DNA of 64,000 bases from CAVZCC01 sp963773765 (GTDB lineage Bacteria > Actinomycetota > Acidimicrobiia > Acidimicrobiales > Microtrichaceae), in assembly GCA_963773765.1 (NCBI GenBank), contig CAVZCC010000001.1:1178001-1242000 (forward strand), read 5' to 3'. Shown piece by piece: positions 31,232-40,145 of the stretch. How positions within the stretch are numbered: the stretch's first letter is position 1; each line of letters begins with the position of its first letter. Made by a program: the position numbers and the translations under genes. Below the pieces are notes generated by a model. That model was given only the letters and a program-made list of their open reading frames with translations. It made no database searches and was not told the origin of the DNA.

Positions 31232-32155
31232 TCACTTGACCAGCTGGCGGCGGAACTGGCGCAGGGACGGGTAGAGACCGCGGTTGGTGATGTTGTCGTC
31301 GTAGACGCTGCCGCCGATGGAACCGCTGTCCACCATCGCCCGGGCCATGGCGTCGACGTCCGCCGTGGTCATGCCCGTCCCCTCGCCGCCGATGGGATGC
31401 ACCGGCAGGTCCGGGCGGCCGGTCAGCGCCCGCAGGCGGGTCACCGACTCCAGGGTGTAGCGGTACGGGTCGCCCCACTCCGGGAAGGAACCGGCCCGGC
31501 GGTAGCTCCAGTACGCCATGGGCATCCAGGCATCCATGTACCGGGCCAGCTCCCGGTACGGGAAGTTGGGCCACCAGCTCCGGTTCAGGCTCTCCCAGAT
31601 GACCGGGGTCACGGGGATGGCGGCCATGGCGGCATCCGGGTGCAGGAGCCGCAGGAACTTCACCTCGGCCAGCAGGTTGCGGGTCCGGGCCGCCACGTCG
31701 CCGTTGGCGGTGGACTCGATGTCGATGCCCAGGCCGTCCACGCCCAGGTCGATGATGGCGGACATGCGGCCGATGTCGAAGCCGGTGTCCTTGAACTCGG
31801 GCAGGTACCAGCCCACCACCCGCACGCCCTTGGACTGGGCGCGCTTGATGATCCGGCGCAGGAGCGCCTCGTCCAGGACGGCGGCCGGGTGCCGGAACGT
31901 GGAGGGCTGGATGTAGAGCGTCTGCACGCCGTCCGCGGCCAGCCGGTCCACGTCGGCCAGGCCGAAGGGGGCGGCACCGTTGGTGAAGGTGGGCGACCAG
32001 TCCCAGACGTCCCACCAGGCCCCCAGGCCCTTGAACACGATGGTGCGGCTGGCGTCGGGCCCGTCGAACGTGCGCCCGACGCCCGGAAGGCACCCGGTCA
32101 GGACCAGGGCCAGGCACGCGGCGAGGGGAAGGATCACGGCCCGGCGGATGCGCAT
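31232..32155 (-). CDS. Secreted lipoprotein with a glycoside-hydrolase-like barrel
   Basis: This is a 307-residue protein from ATG 32155. The signal peptide RIRRAVILPLAACLALVLTG ends in a lipobox LTGC, so the protein is lipid-anchored outside the membrane. The mature part reads like a TIM-barrel glycosidase: FKGLGAWWDVWDW, VQTLYIQPSTFRH, VRVVGWYLPEFKD, VDGLGIDIEST, WMPMAYWSYR and LPVHPIGGEGTG. Strand-end acidic residues (EFKD, DIES) could be catalytic. I cannot assign a GH family. It converges on metH with ten bases between stops. A second lipoprotein of similar character lies at 59820-60878. Confidence 0.72.
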   Translation of the reverse strand: MRIRRAVILPLAACLALVLTGCLPGVGRTFDGPDASRTIVFKGLGAWWDVWDWSPTFTNGAAPFGLADVDRLAADGVQTLYIQPSTFRHPAAVLDEALLRRIIKRAQSKGVRVVGWYLPEFKDTGFDIGRMSAIIDLGVDGLGIDIESTANGDVAARTRNLLAEVKFLRLLHPDAAMAAIPVTPVIWESLNRSWWPNFPYRELARYMDAWMPMAYWSYRRAGSFPEWGDPYRYTLESVTRLRALTGRPDLPVHPIGGEGTGMTTADVDAMARAMVDSGSIGGSVYDDNITNRGLYPSLRQFRRQLVK

Positions 32156-32249
32156 CAGGCCAGCGTACCGAGATGCCGACGAGACCGTTCGATGGATCGC
32201 ACGGGCGGGCGGGACGGCGGGCAGGACGGCGGCAGGACGGCGGGCTGCG

Positions 32250-34247
32250 TCAGACGAGCTCGCCGTCGGCGTGGACGTGGACCAGGGCCGGACCGTCGGT
32301 GGCGAAGGCCTGCTCCAGTGCACCGTCCAGGTCGGCCGCGGTGCGCACCGGGATCCCGGTGGCCCCGCACAGCTCGGCGTAGGCGGCGAAGTCCGGGTTG
32401 TGCAGCGAGGTCTGCCACACCTCGCAGCTCGCGCGGCCCGCTGCTCCTTGGTGATCTTGCCGAGCTCGCCGTTGTCGAGCAGCACGTGGCGTGATCGGGA
32501 TGCCGTACTTCACCGCGGTGGTCAGCTCGGCCAGGTACTGGCCGAAGCCGCCGTCGCCGGTGACCGCCACGACCGGCCGGTCCGGGGTCGGCCGCCCAGG
32601 CGCCCATCGCTGCCGGGAAGCCGAAGCCGATCGAGCCCGAGGTAGCCCGACATCAGCACCGACTGGCCGCCGTGGACTCGAAGTAGCGGCCGAACGAGTA
32701 GGCGTTGTTGCCGACGTCGACGCAGATCACGGCGTCGTCGGGGCAGATGCGCGGCCGAGCGCGTCGAACACCGCGGCCGACGACGACGCCCCGGCCCCGG
32801 TCGTCGGCGACGCGCCGCGCCTTCTCGGCCCGCCAGATCGCCCAGCGCGCGGCGACGTCGGGGCGCTGGTCGACCGCCGCCGACGTCCGCGGGCAGCGCG
32901 TCGCAGCAGCGCGGCCAGCGGTGACGCCGACGTCGCCGAGCACGCCGCACGGTCACGGGGTGGAACCGGCCGATGGCGGCCGGGTCGTCGTCGACCTGCA
33001 CGATCGGCTTGTACGTCGGCGATGCCGGTGTGGTTGGAGAACGAGGCACCGACGACGATCAGCAGGTCGGACTCGTTCATCAGCCAGCTCGCCACCGGCG
33101 TGCCGCGAGCGGCCGAGCACGCCGGCGCCGAGCGGGTGGTGGTCGGGGACCAGGCCCTTGGCCTTGAACGTGGTGAGCACGGGGGCGCCCAGCGCGCTCG
33201 GCCAGCGTCGAGGACCTGTCGGCACCGCGGCGCGGGCGCCGTGGCCCGACGACGATCACCGGTCGCCGGGCCGCCGCGCAGCAGCTCGGCGGCCGCGGCG
33301 TCGAGCGCGTCCGGGGCGGGGCCGACGCGCCGGTCGGCGTCGCGCCCGTCCGGGCCGCCGGCGCCGTGCGTCGGACGGCAGCGTCCTGCACCTCGTCGGG
33401 CAGGACCAGGTGGGCGACGCCGCGGCCGTCGACGCGCGTGCTTGACCGCCAGCGTCGGCCAGCTCGGCGTGGTCGCGAGCCGGCCAGCACCGTGTCGGTC
33501 GAGACCGGCGACGTCGCCGAACGCCGCCGTCAGGTCGAGGTCCTGGAACGCGCCCGCGGCCGAGCACCTTCGACGGGCACCTGGCCGGAGATGGCGAGCA
33601 CCGGCGCACCGGTCGACCTTGGCGTCGTACAGCCCGGTGAGCAGGTTGGTCGACCCGGGCCCGGCGATGGCGAAGCAGGCGGCGGGACGGCCGGTGAGCT
33701 TGCCGTAGGCCGACGCGGCGAACGCGGCCGCGCCCTCGTGGCGGATGCCGATGTAGCGTCAGCTCGCCGCGGCTCCTCGGCCCGGCGCAGGGCGTCGGCG
33801 AACCCGAGGTTGGAGTGGCCGACCATGCCGAACACGTGGGTGACACCCCACGCCACCAGCGTCTCGACCATGACGTCGGCGACCGTGCGGACGTGCGCCG
33901 GGCGCGGCCGGCAGTCCGACGTAGACGCCGTCGGCGCGCTCCTCGACCGCGAAGCACGGCGGGCGCGTCGGCGAAGCCCGCGGGCGGCTGCCCGGTGATC
34001 GGGTCGTAGTCGTAGCCGTGCCACGGGCAGCGCAGCCAGCCGCCCTCGATCGAGCCCTCGCCGAGCGGGCCGCCCTGGTGCGGGCAGTGGTTGTCGAGCG
34101 CCCCGTACGCGCCCGTCGCAGCGGGTCAGCGCGATGGCTGCGCCGGTCGACGGTGACGGTGCGGACCCGGCCCTCGGGCAGGTCGTCGGGCTCGGCGACC
34201 TTGCCACCAGGTGCGGCTGCGGCGGCGTCGTCCGCGGGATCGGTCAC
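32250..34247 (-). pseudogene. Rieske domain fused to a thiamine-diphosphate enzyme (many frameshifts as sequenced)
   Basis: This is a 666-codon span from GTG 34247 to TGA 32250. The N-terminal about 110 residues are a Rieske [2Fe-2S] domain: YGALDNHCPHQGGPLGEG and WLRCPWHGYDYDPITG give CxH-x17-CxxH ligands. Then THVFGMVGHSNLGFADAL opens an acetolactate-synthase/pyruvate-oxidase-like chain with the RHEGAAAFAAS region, AYGKLTGRP and AGPGSTNLL. It ends with the thiamine-diphosphate motif GDGGFGQYLAELTTAVKYG, LLDNGELGKITKEQ and VHVHADGELV. The pieces occupy all three frames, with roughly one break per 100-150 bases. The size equals Rieske plus a full thiamine-diphosphate enzyme, which supports a real fusion. 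The start overlaps the upstream stop as GTGA. The substrate is unknown; a redox-linked 2-oxoacid reaction is possible. Confidence 0.7.
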
Positions 34248-35533
34248 GGCTGCACTCCTGCGTAGGCGACGCCCGGTGAGGTGGTGCATCTCGCGGTCGA
34301 AGGTGGTCAGGTCGTCGAGGGGTGAGGTCGCGACAGGCGGCGGTGCCCGCAGGCCCGGGCGAGCACCACCATCAGGTCGGTGGCGGCGCGGAGGAACCGG
34401 TCGAGCCGCTCGGCCGCCTCGTGCGACGGGCAGCCGGGCCCGCAGGTGCGGCTTCTGGGTGGCGATGCCGACCGGGCAGTTGTCGGTGTGGCAGGCCCGC
34501 ATGCCCGACGCAGCCGATGGCCTGCAGCGCCGAGTTGGACAGCGCCACCGCGTCGGCGCCCGAGGGCGAGCGCCTTGGCCATGTCTGCGGGCGTGCGGAT
34601 GCCGCCGGTCGCGACCAGGGTGACGTCGCGGCGCCGTGCGCGGTCGAGGTGGCGTCGGGCCCGGGCGAGCGCCGGGATGGTCGGCACCGAGATGTTGTCG
34701 CGGAAGATCAGCGGCGCCGCACCGGTGCCGCCGCCGCGGCCGTCGAGGATCACGTAGTCGACGCCGATCGCCAGCGCCGCGTCGAGGTCGGCCTCGATGT
34801 GCTGCGCCGACAGCTTCACCCCGACCGGGATGCCGCCGCTGCGCTCCCGCACGATACGTCGACGAACTCCGCGAAGTCGTCGAGCGGAGTCCCAGTCGGG
34901 GAACCGCGGCGGCGAGACCGCCGGGGTGCCCTCGGGCAGGCCCGCGCACCTCGGCGATGCGGCCGACGACCTTGGTGCCGGGCAGGTGGCCGCCCGGTGC
35001 CGGTCTTGGCCCCCTGGCCGAGCTTGAGGTGGAACGCCTGCACCTGCGTCGAGCACCTCGCCGCCAGCCGAAGCGGGCCGAGGCCAGCTCGTAGAGGTAG
35101 CGGGTGTTGGCTCGGCCTGCTCCTCGGGCAGCATGCCGCCCTCGCCGGAGCAGATGCCGGTGCCGGCCAGCTCGGCGCCCCGTGCGACAGCGCGGTCTTG
35201 GCCTCCTGGGACAGGGCGCCGAAGCTCATGTCGGAGACGAAGACCGGGATGTCGAGCTCGCAGCGGGCGGCGGCGGCCGGGCCCGATGACACGTCCGGTG
35301 TCGACCGGCTCGTCGTCGAGCAGCGGGAGCCGGGCCAGCTGCGCGGTGACGAACTGGATGCTCGTCCCACGTCGGCAGCTCGTCGCCGCGGCACGCCCAT
35401 GGCGGCCACCGGGCCGTGGCGGCCGGTCCGGTCCAGCCCGTGGCGCGGCCAGTGCGTGGATCTCCCCGACGTGCGGCTCCTCGGCGGTGTCGTTGTGGGG
35501 GTTGGCGTAGTGCCACTCGTACTCGTCGGTCAT
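34244..35533 (-). pseudogene. FMN-binding glutamate-synthase-like protein (GltB central/FMN domains; many frameshifts)
   Basis: This is a 430-codon gene lacking the glutamine amidotransferase domain of true glutamate synthase. From ATG 35533 it reads TDEYEWHYANPHNDTAEEPH, then QLARLPLLDDEPVDT and LDIPVFVSDMSFGALSQEAK, then ELAGTGICSGEGGMLPEEQ. Next come GQGAKTGTG, GLPEGTPAVSPPRFPDW and VKLSAQHIEADLDAALAIG, then the FMN region ILDGRGGGTGAAPLIFRDN and GGIRTPADMAKALALGADAV. GC-x5-C-x4-C with CHTDNCPVGIATQ gives 3Fe-4S ligands. At least ten breaks occur. ATG overlaps the Rieske gene stop (ATGA) and the TGA overlaps the next GTG. Electrons probably come from the Rieske proteins; the substrate is not known. 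Confidence 0.75.
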
Positions 35534-35932
35534 GACCTCGCCGCCGCCGAGGCTGACGGGCGTGCCGTGACCTCCGCCATCGGGATGGCGACGGCGTTGG
35601 GCCCGGACCTCCGCGCCGTCCACCACGACGTCGCCGTCGACCACCGCCGAGGCGTACTTGTGGAGGCACTGCGTGTGGTCGTAGGCGCTGACGCCGGTCT
35701 CGATCCGGTAGTCCCAGCCGTGGAGGCTGCAGATCAGGTCGTCGCCCACGACCTTGCCGTCGGCCAGCCGGGCGCCGCGGTGCAGGCACCGACCGGACAG
35801 CACCGAATGGCCGGCTCCGTCCCGGATGACGACCAGCTCGTCGCCGAACAGGGCCACGCCCACGGGCTCACGGTCCGGCAGCTCGTCGAACCTGGCGATC
35901 GCCACCGGCTCGGAGATCTCCACGTCGGCCAT
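35530..35932 (-). CDS. Rieske [2Fe-2S] ferredoxin-like protein (one frameshift)
   Basis: This is a small protein of about 133 residues from ATG 35932, behind a GAAGGGGG site. It contains VAIARFDELPDREPVGVALF, then SGRCLHRGARLADGK and DLICSLHGWDY, giving CxH-x16-CxxH Rieske ligands, then YDHTQCLHKYASAVVDGDVV. As sequenced the frame runs on without a stop into the next gene. One extra base near 35607 would instead end it at the TGA overlapping ATG 35533, giving a tidy ATGA junction and better G/C third-position use. It is the first gene of a three-gene overlapping set and is the likely electron carrier for the FMN/3Fe-4S partner. Confidence 0.75.
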
Positions 35933-36010
35933 CCGGCCCCCTTCGACTCGGTCCCCCAACCGCCGCACCGAGCGTACGTCCCGATCCGGGAAACGGTACG
36001 TTCGCCCCCC

Positions 36011-36412
36011 ATGAGCGATGACGAACGGACAGCACGACGCCAGCGGGGCCTGGAGCGGATGGGCGAGGTCTACAGCTTCGAGGTGATGGACGGGCCCGGC
36101 GACTTCTTCGGGTACACCGTCGAGCACCTCTTCGGTGACATCTGGGAACGGGAGGGGCTGTCGCTCCGGGACCGGCGCCTGCTCCTGATCGGCCTGATGG
36201 TGGCCGAGGGGCTGCACGACACGCTGGGCATCCAGCTGGACTCCTCGCTGGCCAAGGGGGACCTCTCGCCGGAGGACCTGCGGGAGATCGTCATCTTCCT
36301 GAGCCACTACGCCGGTTGGCCCAAGGGGGCCGGCCTCAACACCATGGCGGAGCAGGCCATCGCCCGCCACGCCACGCACCAGGCCAGGGCCGACGGCGAC
36401 GACCTGCCCTGA
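36011..36412 (+). CDS. Carboxymuconolactone decarboxylase-family protein
   Basis: This is a 133-residue protein related to PcaC and AhpD-like proteins: ERMGEVYSFEVMDG, DIWEREGLSLRDRRLLLIGL, VAEGLHDTLGIQLDSSLA, EDLREIVIFLSHYAGWPKG and NTMAEQAIA. It lacks the AhpD CxxC pair, so a peroxidase role is unlikely. The size and LSLRDRRL..LSHYAGWPKG pattern fit the decarboxylase/lyase branch. Its true substrate is not known. The gene is divergent from the Rieske/glutamate-synthase-like operon with 78 bases between starts and may share control. It precedes a class III aminotransferase gene by 21 bases. Confidence 0.8.
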   Translation: MSDDERTARRQRGLERMGEVYSFEVMDGPGDFFGYTVEHLFGDIWEREGLSLRDRRLLLIGLMVAEGLHDTLGIQLDSSLAKGDLSPEDLREIVIFLSHYAGWPKGAGLNTMAEQAIARHATHQARADGDDLP

Positions 36413-36433
36413 CCGCGGGCGTACCCTCTCGCC

Positions 36434-37786
36434 ATGGCGACCATCGACCGTTCCCGACTGTCCGGCCTCATGGCCCAGGAGACCGAGCTGTTCCTGGGCC
36501 GCAACCGGCGCTCGGCCGAACTGCACCGGGAGGCACAACGTTCGCTGCTGGCCGGGGTGCCCATGAACTGGATGACCCGGTGGCCGGGACCGCACCCGGT
36601 GTTCGTGGCCGAGGCCTCCGGCGCCCGGTTCACCGACGTGGACGGCAACACGTACGTGGACCTCTGCCTGGGCGACACCGGTGCCATGACCGGCCACTCC
36701 CTGCCGGCCACCGTGGACGCCCTGGCCGCGCAGGCTCCGAGGGGCATCACCACCATGCTCCCCTCCTCCGACGCCATCGCGGTCGGCGACCAGTTGCGGG
36801 AGCGGTTCGGGATGCCGGTGTGGCAGATCGCCATGACCGCCACCGATGCCAACCGGTTCGCCCTCCGGCTGGCCCGCCACGCCACCGGCCGGCGCAAGGT
36901 CCTGGTGTTCAACTGGTGCTACCACGGGACCGTCGACGAGGCGCTCAACGTCCTGGCCCCTGACGGCGGCGCCCGGCCCCGTCCCGGCAACACCGGATGG
37001 GCGGTGGAGCCGGACGAGTTCGTCAAGGTGGTGGAGTTCAACGACATCCCCGCCCTGGAGGCGGCGCTGGCGCCCGGTGACGTGGCCGCGGTGCTGGCCG
37101 AGCCGGCGCTGACCAACATCGGCATCGTGCCCCCCGACGCCGGGTTCCACGACGCCCTCCGGCGCATCACCCGGGACACCGGCACGATCCTGATCATCGA
37201 CGAGACCCACACCATCTGCTGCGGGCCCGGTGGGGCGACCAGGGAGTGGGGCCTGGATCCGGACATGTTCGTGATCGGCAAGCCCATCGGTGGCGGGGTG
37301 CCGTGCGCCGCCTACGGCATGACCACCGACGTGGCGGGGCGGATCATGGACCTGGCCACCGGTGACGACTCCGACGTGGCCGGGATCGGCGGCACGCTGA
37401 CCGCCAACGCGCTGTCCCTGGCCGCGGTGCGTGCCACCCTCGACCACGCGCTGCGGGAGGAGGACTTCGCCGTCGCCGTCCCCCTGGCCGAGCAGTGGGC
37501 CGCCGGGGTCCAGTCCGTGATCGACCGCTTCGGGGTGCCCTGGACCGTGCACCGGCTCGGGTGCCGGGCCGAGTACTGGTTCTGCCCGCCGCCACGCAAC
37601 GGCGGGGATGCCGCGGCCGCGGTGGACCACGAGCTGGACGCGTTCCTGCACCTGTGGTGCCTCAATCGGGGCATCCTGCTCACGCCGTTCCACAACATGG
37701 CGTTGTTCTGCCCGTCGCACACCGAAGCCGACGTGGCACTCCACACCCGGGTGTTCTCCGAGGCCGTGGAGGCGCTCGTCGCCTGA
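36434..37786 (+). CDS. Class III PLP aminotransferase (glutamate-1-semialdehyde aminomutase-like)
   Basis: This is a 450-residue PLP enzyme. It shows ARFTDVDGNTYVDLCLGD, TGHSLPATVDALAAQ, VLVFNWCYHGTVDE (substrate/PLP ring region), IIDETHTICCGPGG with the Asp that binds the pyridine nitrogen, and DMFVIGKPIGGGVPCAAYG with the Schiff-base lysine. The C-terminal part is GILLTPFHNMALFCPSHTEA. It resembles glutamate-1-semialdehyde 2,1-aminomutase and amino-acid aminotransferases of class III, but with unusual HTICCG and CRAEYWF blocks, so I do not call it hemL. It sits 21 bases after the CMD-family gene and opposite the glutamate-synthase-like operon, which suggests linked amino-nitrogen metabolism. 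Confidence 0.85.
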   Translation: MATIDRSRLSGLMAQETELFLGRNRRSAELHREAQRSLLAGVPMNWMTRWPGPHPVFVAEASGARFTDVDGNTYVDLCLGDTGAMTGHSLPATVDALAAQAPRGITTMLPSSDAIAVGDQLRERFGMPVWQIAMTATDANRFALRLARHATGRRKVLVFNWCYHGTVDEALNVLAPDGGARPRPGNTGWAVEPDEFVKVVEFNDIPALEAALAPGDVAAVLAEPALTNIGIVPPDAGFHDALRRITRDTGTILIIDETHTICCGPGGATREWGLDPDMFVIGKPIGGGVPCAAYGMTTDVAGRIMDLATGDDSDVAGIGGTLTANALSLAAVRATLDHALREEDFAVAVPLAEQWAAGVQSVIDRFGVPWTVHRLGCRAEYWFCPPPRNGGDAAAAVDHELDAFLHLWCLNRGILLTPFHNMALFCPSHTEADVALHTRVFSEAVEALVA

Positions 37787-37803
37787 GGCCGCCCCGACCG
37801 CGT

Positions 37804-38013
37804 TCAGTCCCGGGGGGCGTGCACGGAGCGCAGCGCACCCCGGACGTCCCAGGCGATGGCGGCCACCACGGCTGCGGTGACGCCCGCCTTCAGCCACAGC
37901 GGGAAGCTGTCCCCCGCCGTCGCCCACATCAGCACCGTGAGCAGGACCAGGAACACCGGTCTCGTGAGGCAGATGGCCGCCCGCGCCCGGTCCCGTGCCT
38001 GTACGTCGTTCAC
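37804..38013 (-). CDS. Small two-span membrane protein
   Basis: This is a 69-residue protein from GTG 38013: basic N-terminus (NDVQARDRARAAICLTR), first span PVFLVLLTVLMWATAG, short loop, second span AGVTAAVVAAIAWDV and a basic tail. There is no clear ribosome site, and no family is recognised. It is convergent with the aminotransferase and follows the ligD/ku pair. Amino-acid composition and clean topology favour a real gene, but it is short. Confidence 0.5.
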   Translation of the reverse strand: MNDVQARDRARAAICLTRPVFLVLLTVLMWATAGDSFPLWLKAGVTAAVVAAIAWDVRGALRSVHAPRD

Positions 38014-38037
38014 GGGGCAAGCGTAGGCCCCCGGGGG

Positions 38038-38956
38038 TCAGCCCTTCGGGCGGGGCAGGCGTTGCACCAGGTCCACCGCCGGTGCGAACAGGTCTCCGAG
38101 GTCGGCCACGCGACCGAGCACGTCACCGAACTCGAACACCAGCGGGTCGGTCCCGTCCGCCGCGGCCGCGACCTCGTCCCAGGTGACGGGGGTGGACACG
38201 GTCGGCCGGGGCCGGGCCCGGAGCGAGTACACGCACACCGTCGTCTTGTGGTGCGCGTTCTGGGACCAGTCCACGAACACCTTCCCCGGGCGCTCCGCCT
38301 TGGCCATCGTGGTGGTCACCCGGTCCCGGTGCCGCTTCTCCAGCAGCTGGCCCACCGCGAGGGCGAACGACGCGCACTCCTCGTGGGTGTGGGCGTCCGC
38401 GCCCACGGTGTTGAGGGGCACGTACACCTGCAGCCCCTTGGAGCCGGAGGTCTTGGCCACGGCGTCGAGGCCGGTCGAGGCCAGCACCTCGTGGATCTCC
38501 AGGGCGAGCCGGGCGCAGTCGGGGATGGCCGTGCCGGGACCCGGGTCCAGGTCGAAGACGCACATGAGGGGCATGTCCAGGTGCTCCGAGCGGGCCATGG
38601 GGGCGTGGAGCTCGAGCGCGGCCAGGTTGGCGGCCCACACCAGCGCGGCGGGCTCCTCGAAGCGGCAGTACCGGAGCTCGCCCCGGCGGTCCCCGGGGCC
38701 CACCGCGGTGGGCACCCAGTCCGGCCGGTGCGAGGGGCAGCGCTTCTCGAAGAAGGACTGGCCGTCCACCCCGTTCGGGTACCGGCGCATGGTGATGCAC
38801 CGACCGGCGGTGTGGGCCAGCATGACCGGCGCGATCCGGGCGTAGTAGTCGATGACCTCGCGCCTTGGTGGTGTGCGCCTCCGGGTACAGGACCTTGTCC
38901 AGGTTGGACAGGTTCAGCCGGCGCCCGTCGATCTCGACGGTGGTGCCTGGGGCCAC
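38038..38956 (-). CDS. ligD: LigD-type polymerase/primase domain protein for NHEJ (one frameshift)
   Basis: This is a stand-alone LigD polymerase domain of about 305 residues that adds ribo- or deoxynucleotides at broken DNA ends. From GTG 38956: VEIDGRRLNLSNLDKVLYPE, then (after one extra base near 38863) EVIDYYARIAPVMLAHTAGR, CITMRRYPNGVDGQSFFEKR, MCVFDLDPGPGT (the catalytic DxD), KTSGSKGLQVYVPL, RVTTTMAKAERPGKVFVDWSQ and SLRARPRPTVSTPVTWDEV. No ligase or phosphoesterase domain follows, so the ATP-dependent ligase must be elsewhere. It follows the Ku gene by eight bases and is certainly cotranscribed with it. Confidence 0.87.
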
Positions 38957-38963
38957 CGCGGCG

Positions 38964-40004
38964 TCAGGCCGACCGGCGGGCGGGCGCAGGCCTCGCCGCC
39001 GCCTTCTTGGTCCCGGATGCGGGCTTGCGGGCCCGCGAGGCCGCCGGCTTCTTGGCCGGGGCCTTCTTGGTGGAGGCCCGCTTGCCGGCGCCGGCCTTCT
39101 TGGCCGGTGCCTTCCGGGTGGAGGCGGCCCGCTTGGGCGGGGCGGCGGACCCGTCCTCGTCCCCGGCCCCGTCGGTCGACCCGTCCTCGTCCGCCCCGGT
39201 GCTCGGATGGCGGCCCCGGGCCTCCCGTGCCGCGGCGACGGACGCCTCCAGCGCGGCCATGAGGTCGATGACCTTGTCCTCGCCCGGCGATTCCAGCTCG
39301 GCGACCACACGCTCCTCGCCGGCGTCCTTGGCGTGGATCAGGTCCAGCAGCTCGTCGCGGTAGCTGTCGTGGAACTGCGCGGGCTGCCACTCGGCGGAGA
39401 GGGAGTCGATCAGCTGCTCGGCCATGGCCAGTTCCTTCTGGGTGATCTCCACCTCCGCCAGCTGGTCGAACTCGGGGATCTGCTCCACCGGGTTGATCTC
39501 GTCCTCGTAGACCATCATCGACAGGACCAGGTGGCCGTCGCGTGGCCGCATGACCGCCACGTACTGCTTGGACCGCATGACGAACCGGGCCACGGCCACC
39601 TTGCCGGCCGCGTCCATGGCCTCGACCAGCAGGGCGTAGGACTTGGCCGCCCGCTCGTCGGGTGCCACGTAGTAGGCGCCGTCGAAGTAGATGGGGTCGA
39701 TGTCGACCAGGTCGACGAACTCCTCCAGGTCGATGGTGTGGGTGGCCCGGGGCTGCAGCGAGGCCATCTCGTCGTCGGAGACCAGGACGTAGCGCCCCTT
39801 GGAGATCTCGTACCCCTTGGCGATCACGTCGGCCGGAACCTCGGTGCCGTCCTCGGCATTCACCTTCTTGGTCCGGATGCGCGCACCGTTGCGGGTGTCG
39901 ATCTGGTTGAACCGGACGTTGCGTTCGGTGATGGCGGAGAACAGCTTCACCGGGATGTTGATGAGACCGAAGCTGATCGATCCGCTCCAGATGGCACGAG
40001 CCAC
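38964..40004 (-). CDS. ku: Non-homologous end-joining protein Ku
   Basis: This is a 346-residue bacterial Ku that binds double-strand DNA ends as a homodimer and recruits LigD. GTG 40004 is chosen for its strong GAAGGAG site and the family start ARAIWSGSISFGLINIPVKL. The core shows VRFNQIDTRNGARIR, KGYEISKGRYVLVSDDE, PIYFDGAYYVAPDERAAKSY and VMRPRDGHLVLSMMVYEDE. After about residue 265 a long tail rich in Lys, Ala and Pro (RKAPAKKAG, KKAPAKKPAA and similar) follows, a histone-H1-like extension seen in other actinobacterial Ku proteins that aids DNA threading. LigD polymerase lies immediately downstream. Confidence 0.95.
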   Translation of the reverse strand: MARAIWSGSISFGLINIPVKLFSAITERNVRFNQIDTRNGARIRTKKVNAEDGTEVPADVIAKGYEISKGRYVLVSDDEMASLQPRATHTIDLEEFVDLVDIDPIYFDGAYYVAPDERAAKSYALLVEAMDAAGKVAVARFVMRSKQYVAVMRPRDGHLVLSMMVYEDEINPVEQIPEFDQLAEVEITQKELAMAEQLIDSLSAEWQPAQFHDSYRDELLDLIHAKDAGEERVVAELESPGEDKVIDLMAALEASVAAAREARGRHPSTGADEDGSTDGAGDEDGSAAPPKRAASTRKAPAKKAGAGKRASTKKAPAKKPAASRARKPASGTKKAAARPAPARRSA

Positions 40005-40145
40005 GGCGCGCTCCTTCGATGACGGCTCCGTCCGCAGGGCTTCCAGTATCGGGGGCGGACGGAGGAAAAACCACCTTTCGCACCGCACGTACCCCGAGCG
40101 GCGCCGATCCAGCAGGACCCACGGCCGACGGGCGGCCGGGACGGG

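Noticed and set aside
32250..35932. Programmed frameshifting as explanation for the broken operon
   Set aside because: Breaks are too many and lack a common slippery sequence; similar breaks occur in unrelated housekeeping genes such as metH and rmlA.
35930..36010. Possible palindrome around CGTACG/GGTACG in the divergent promoter region
   Set aside because: The two half-sites do not form a consistent inverted or direct repeat.
36434..37786. Naming the class III aminotransferase hemL
   Set aside because: The fold fits but conserved HemL blocks are altered and no other heme genes are near.
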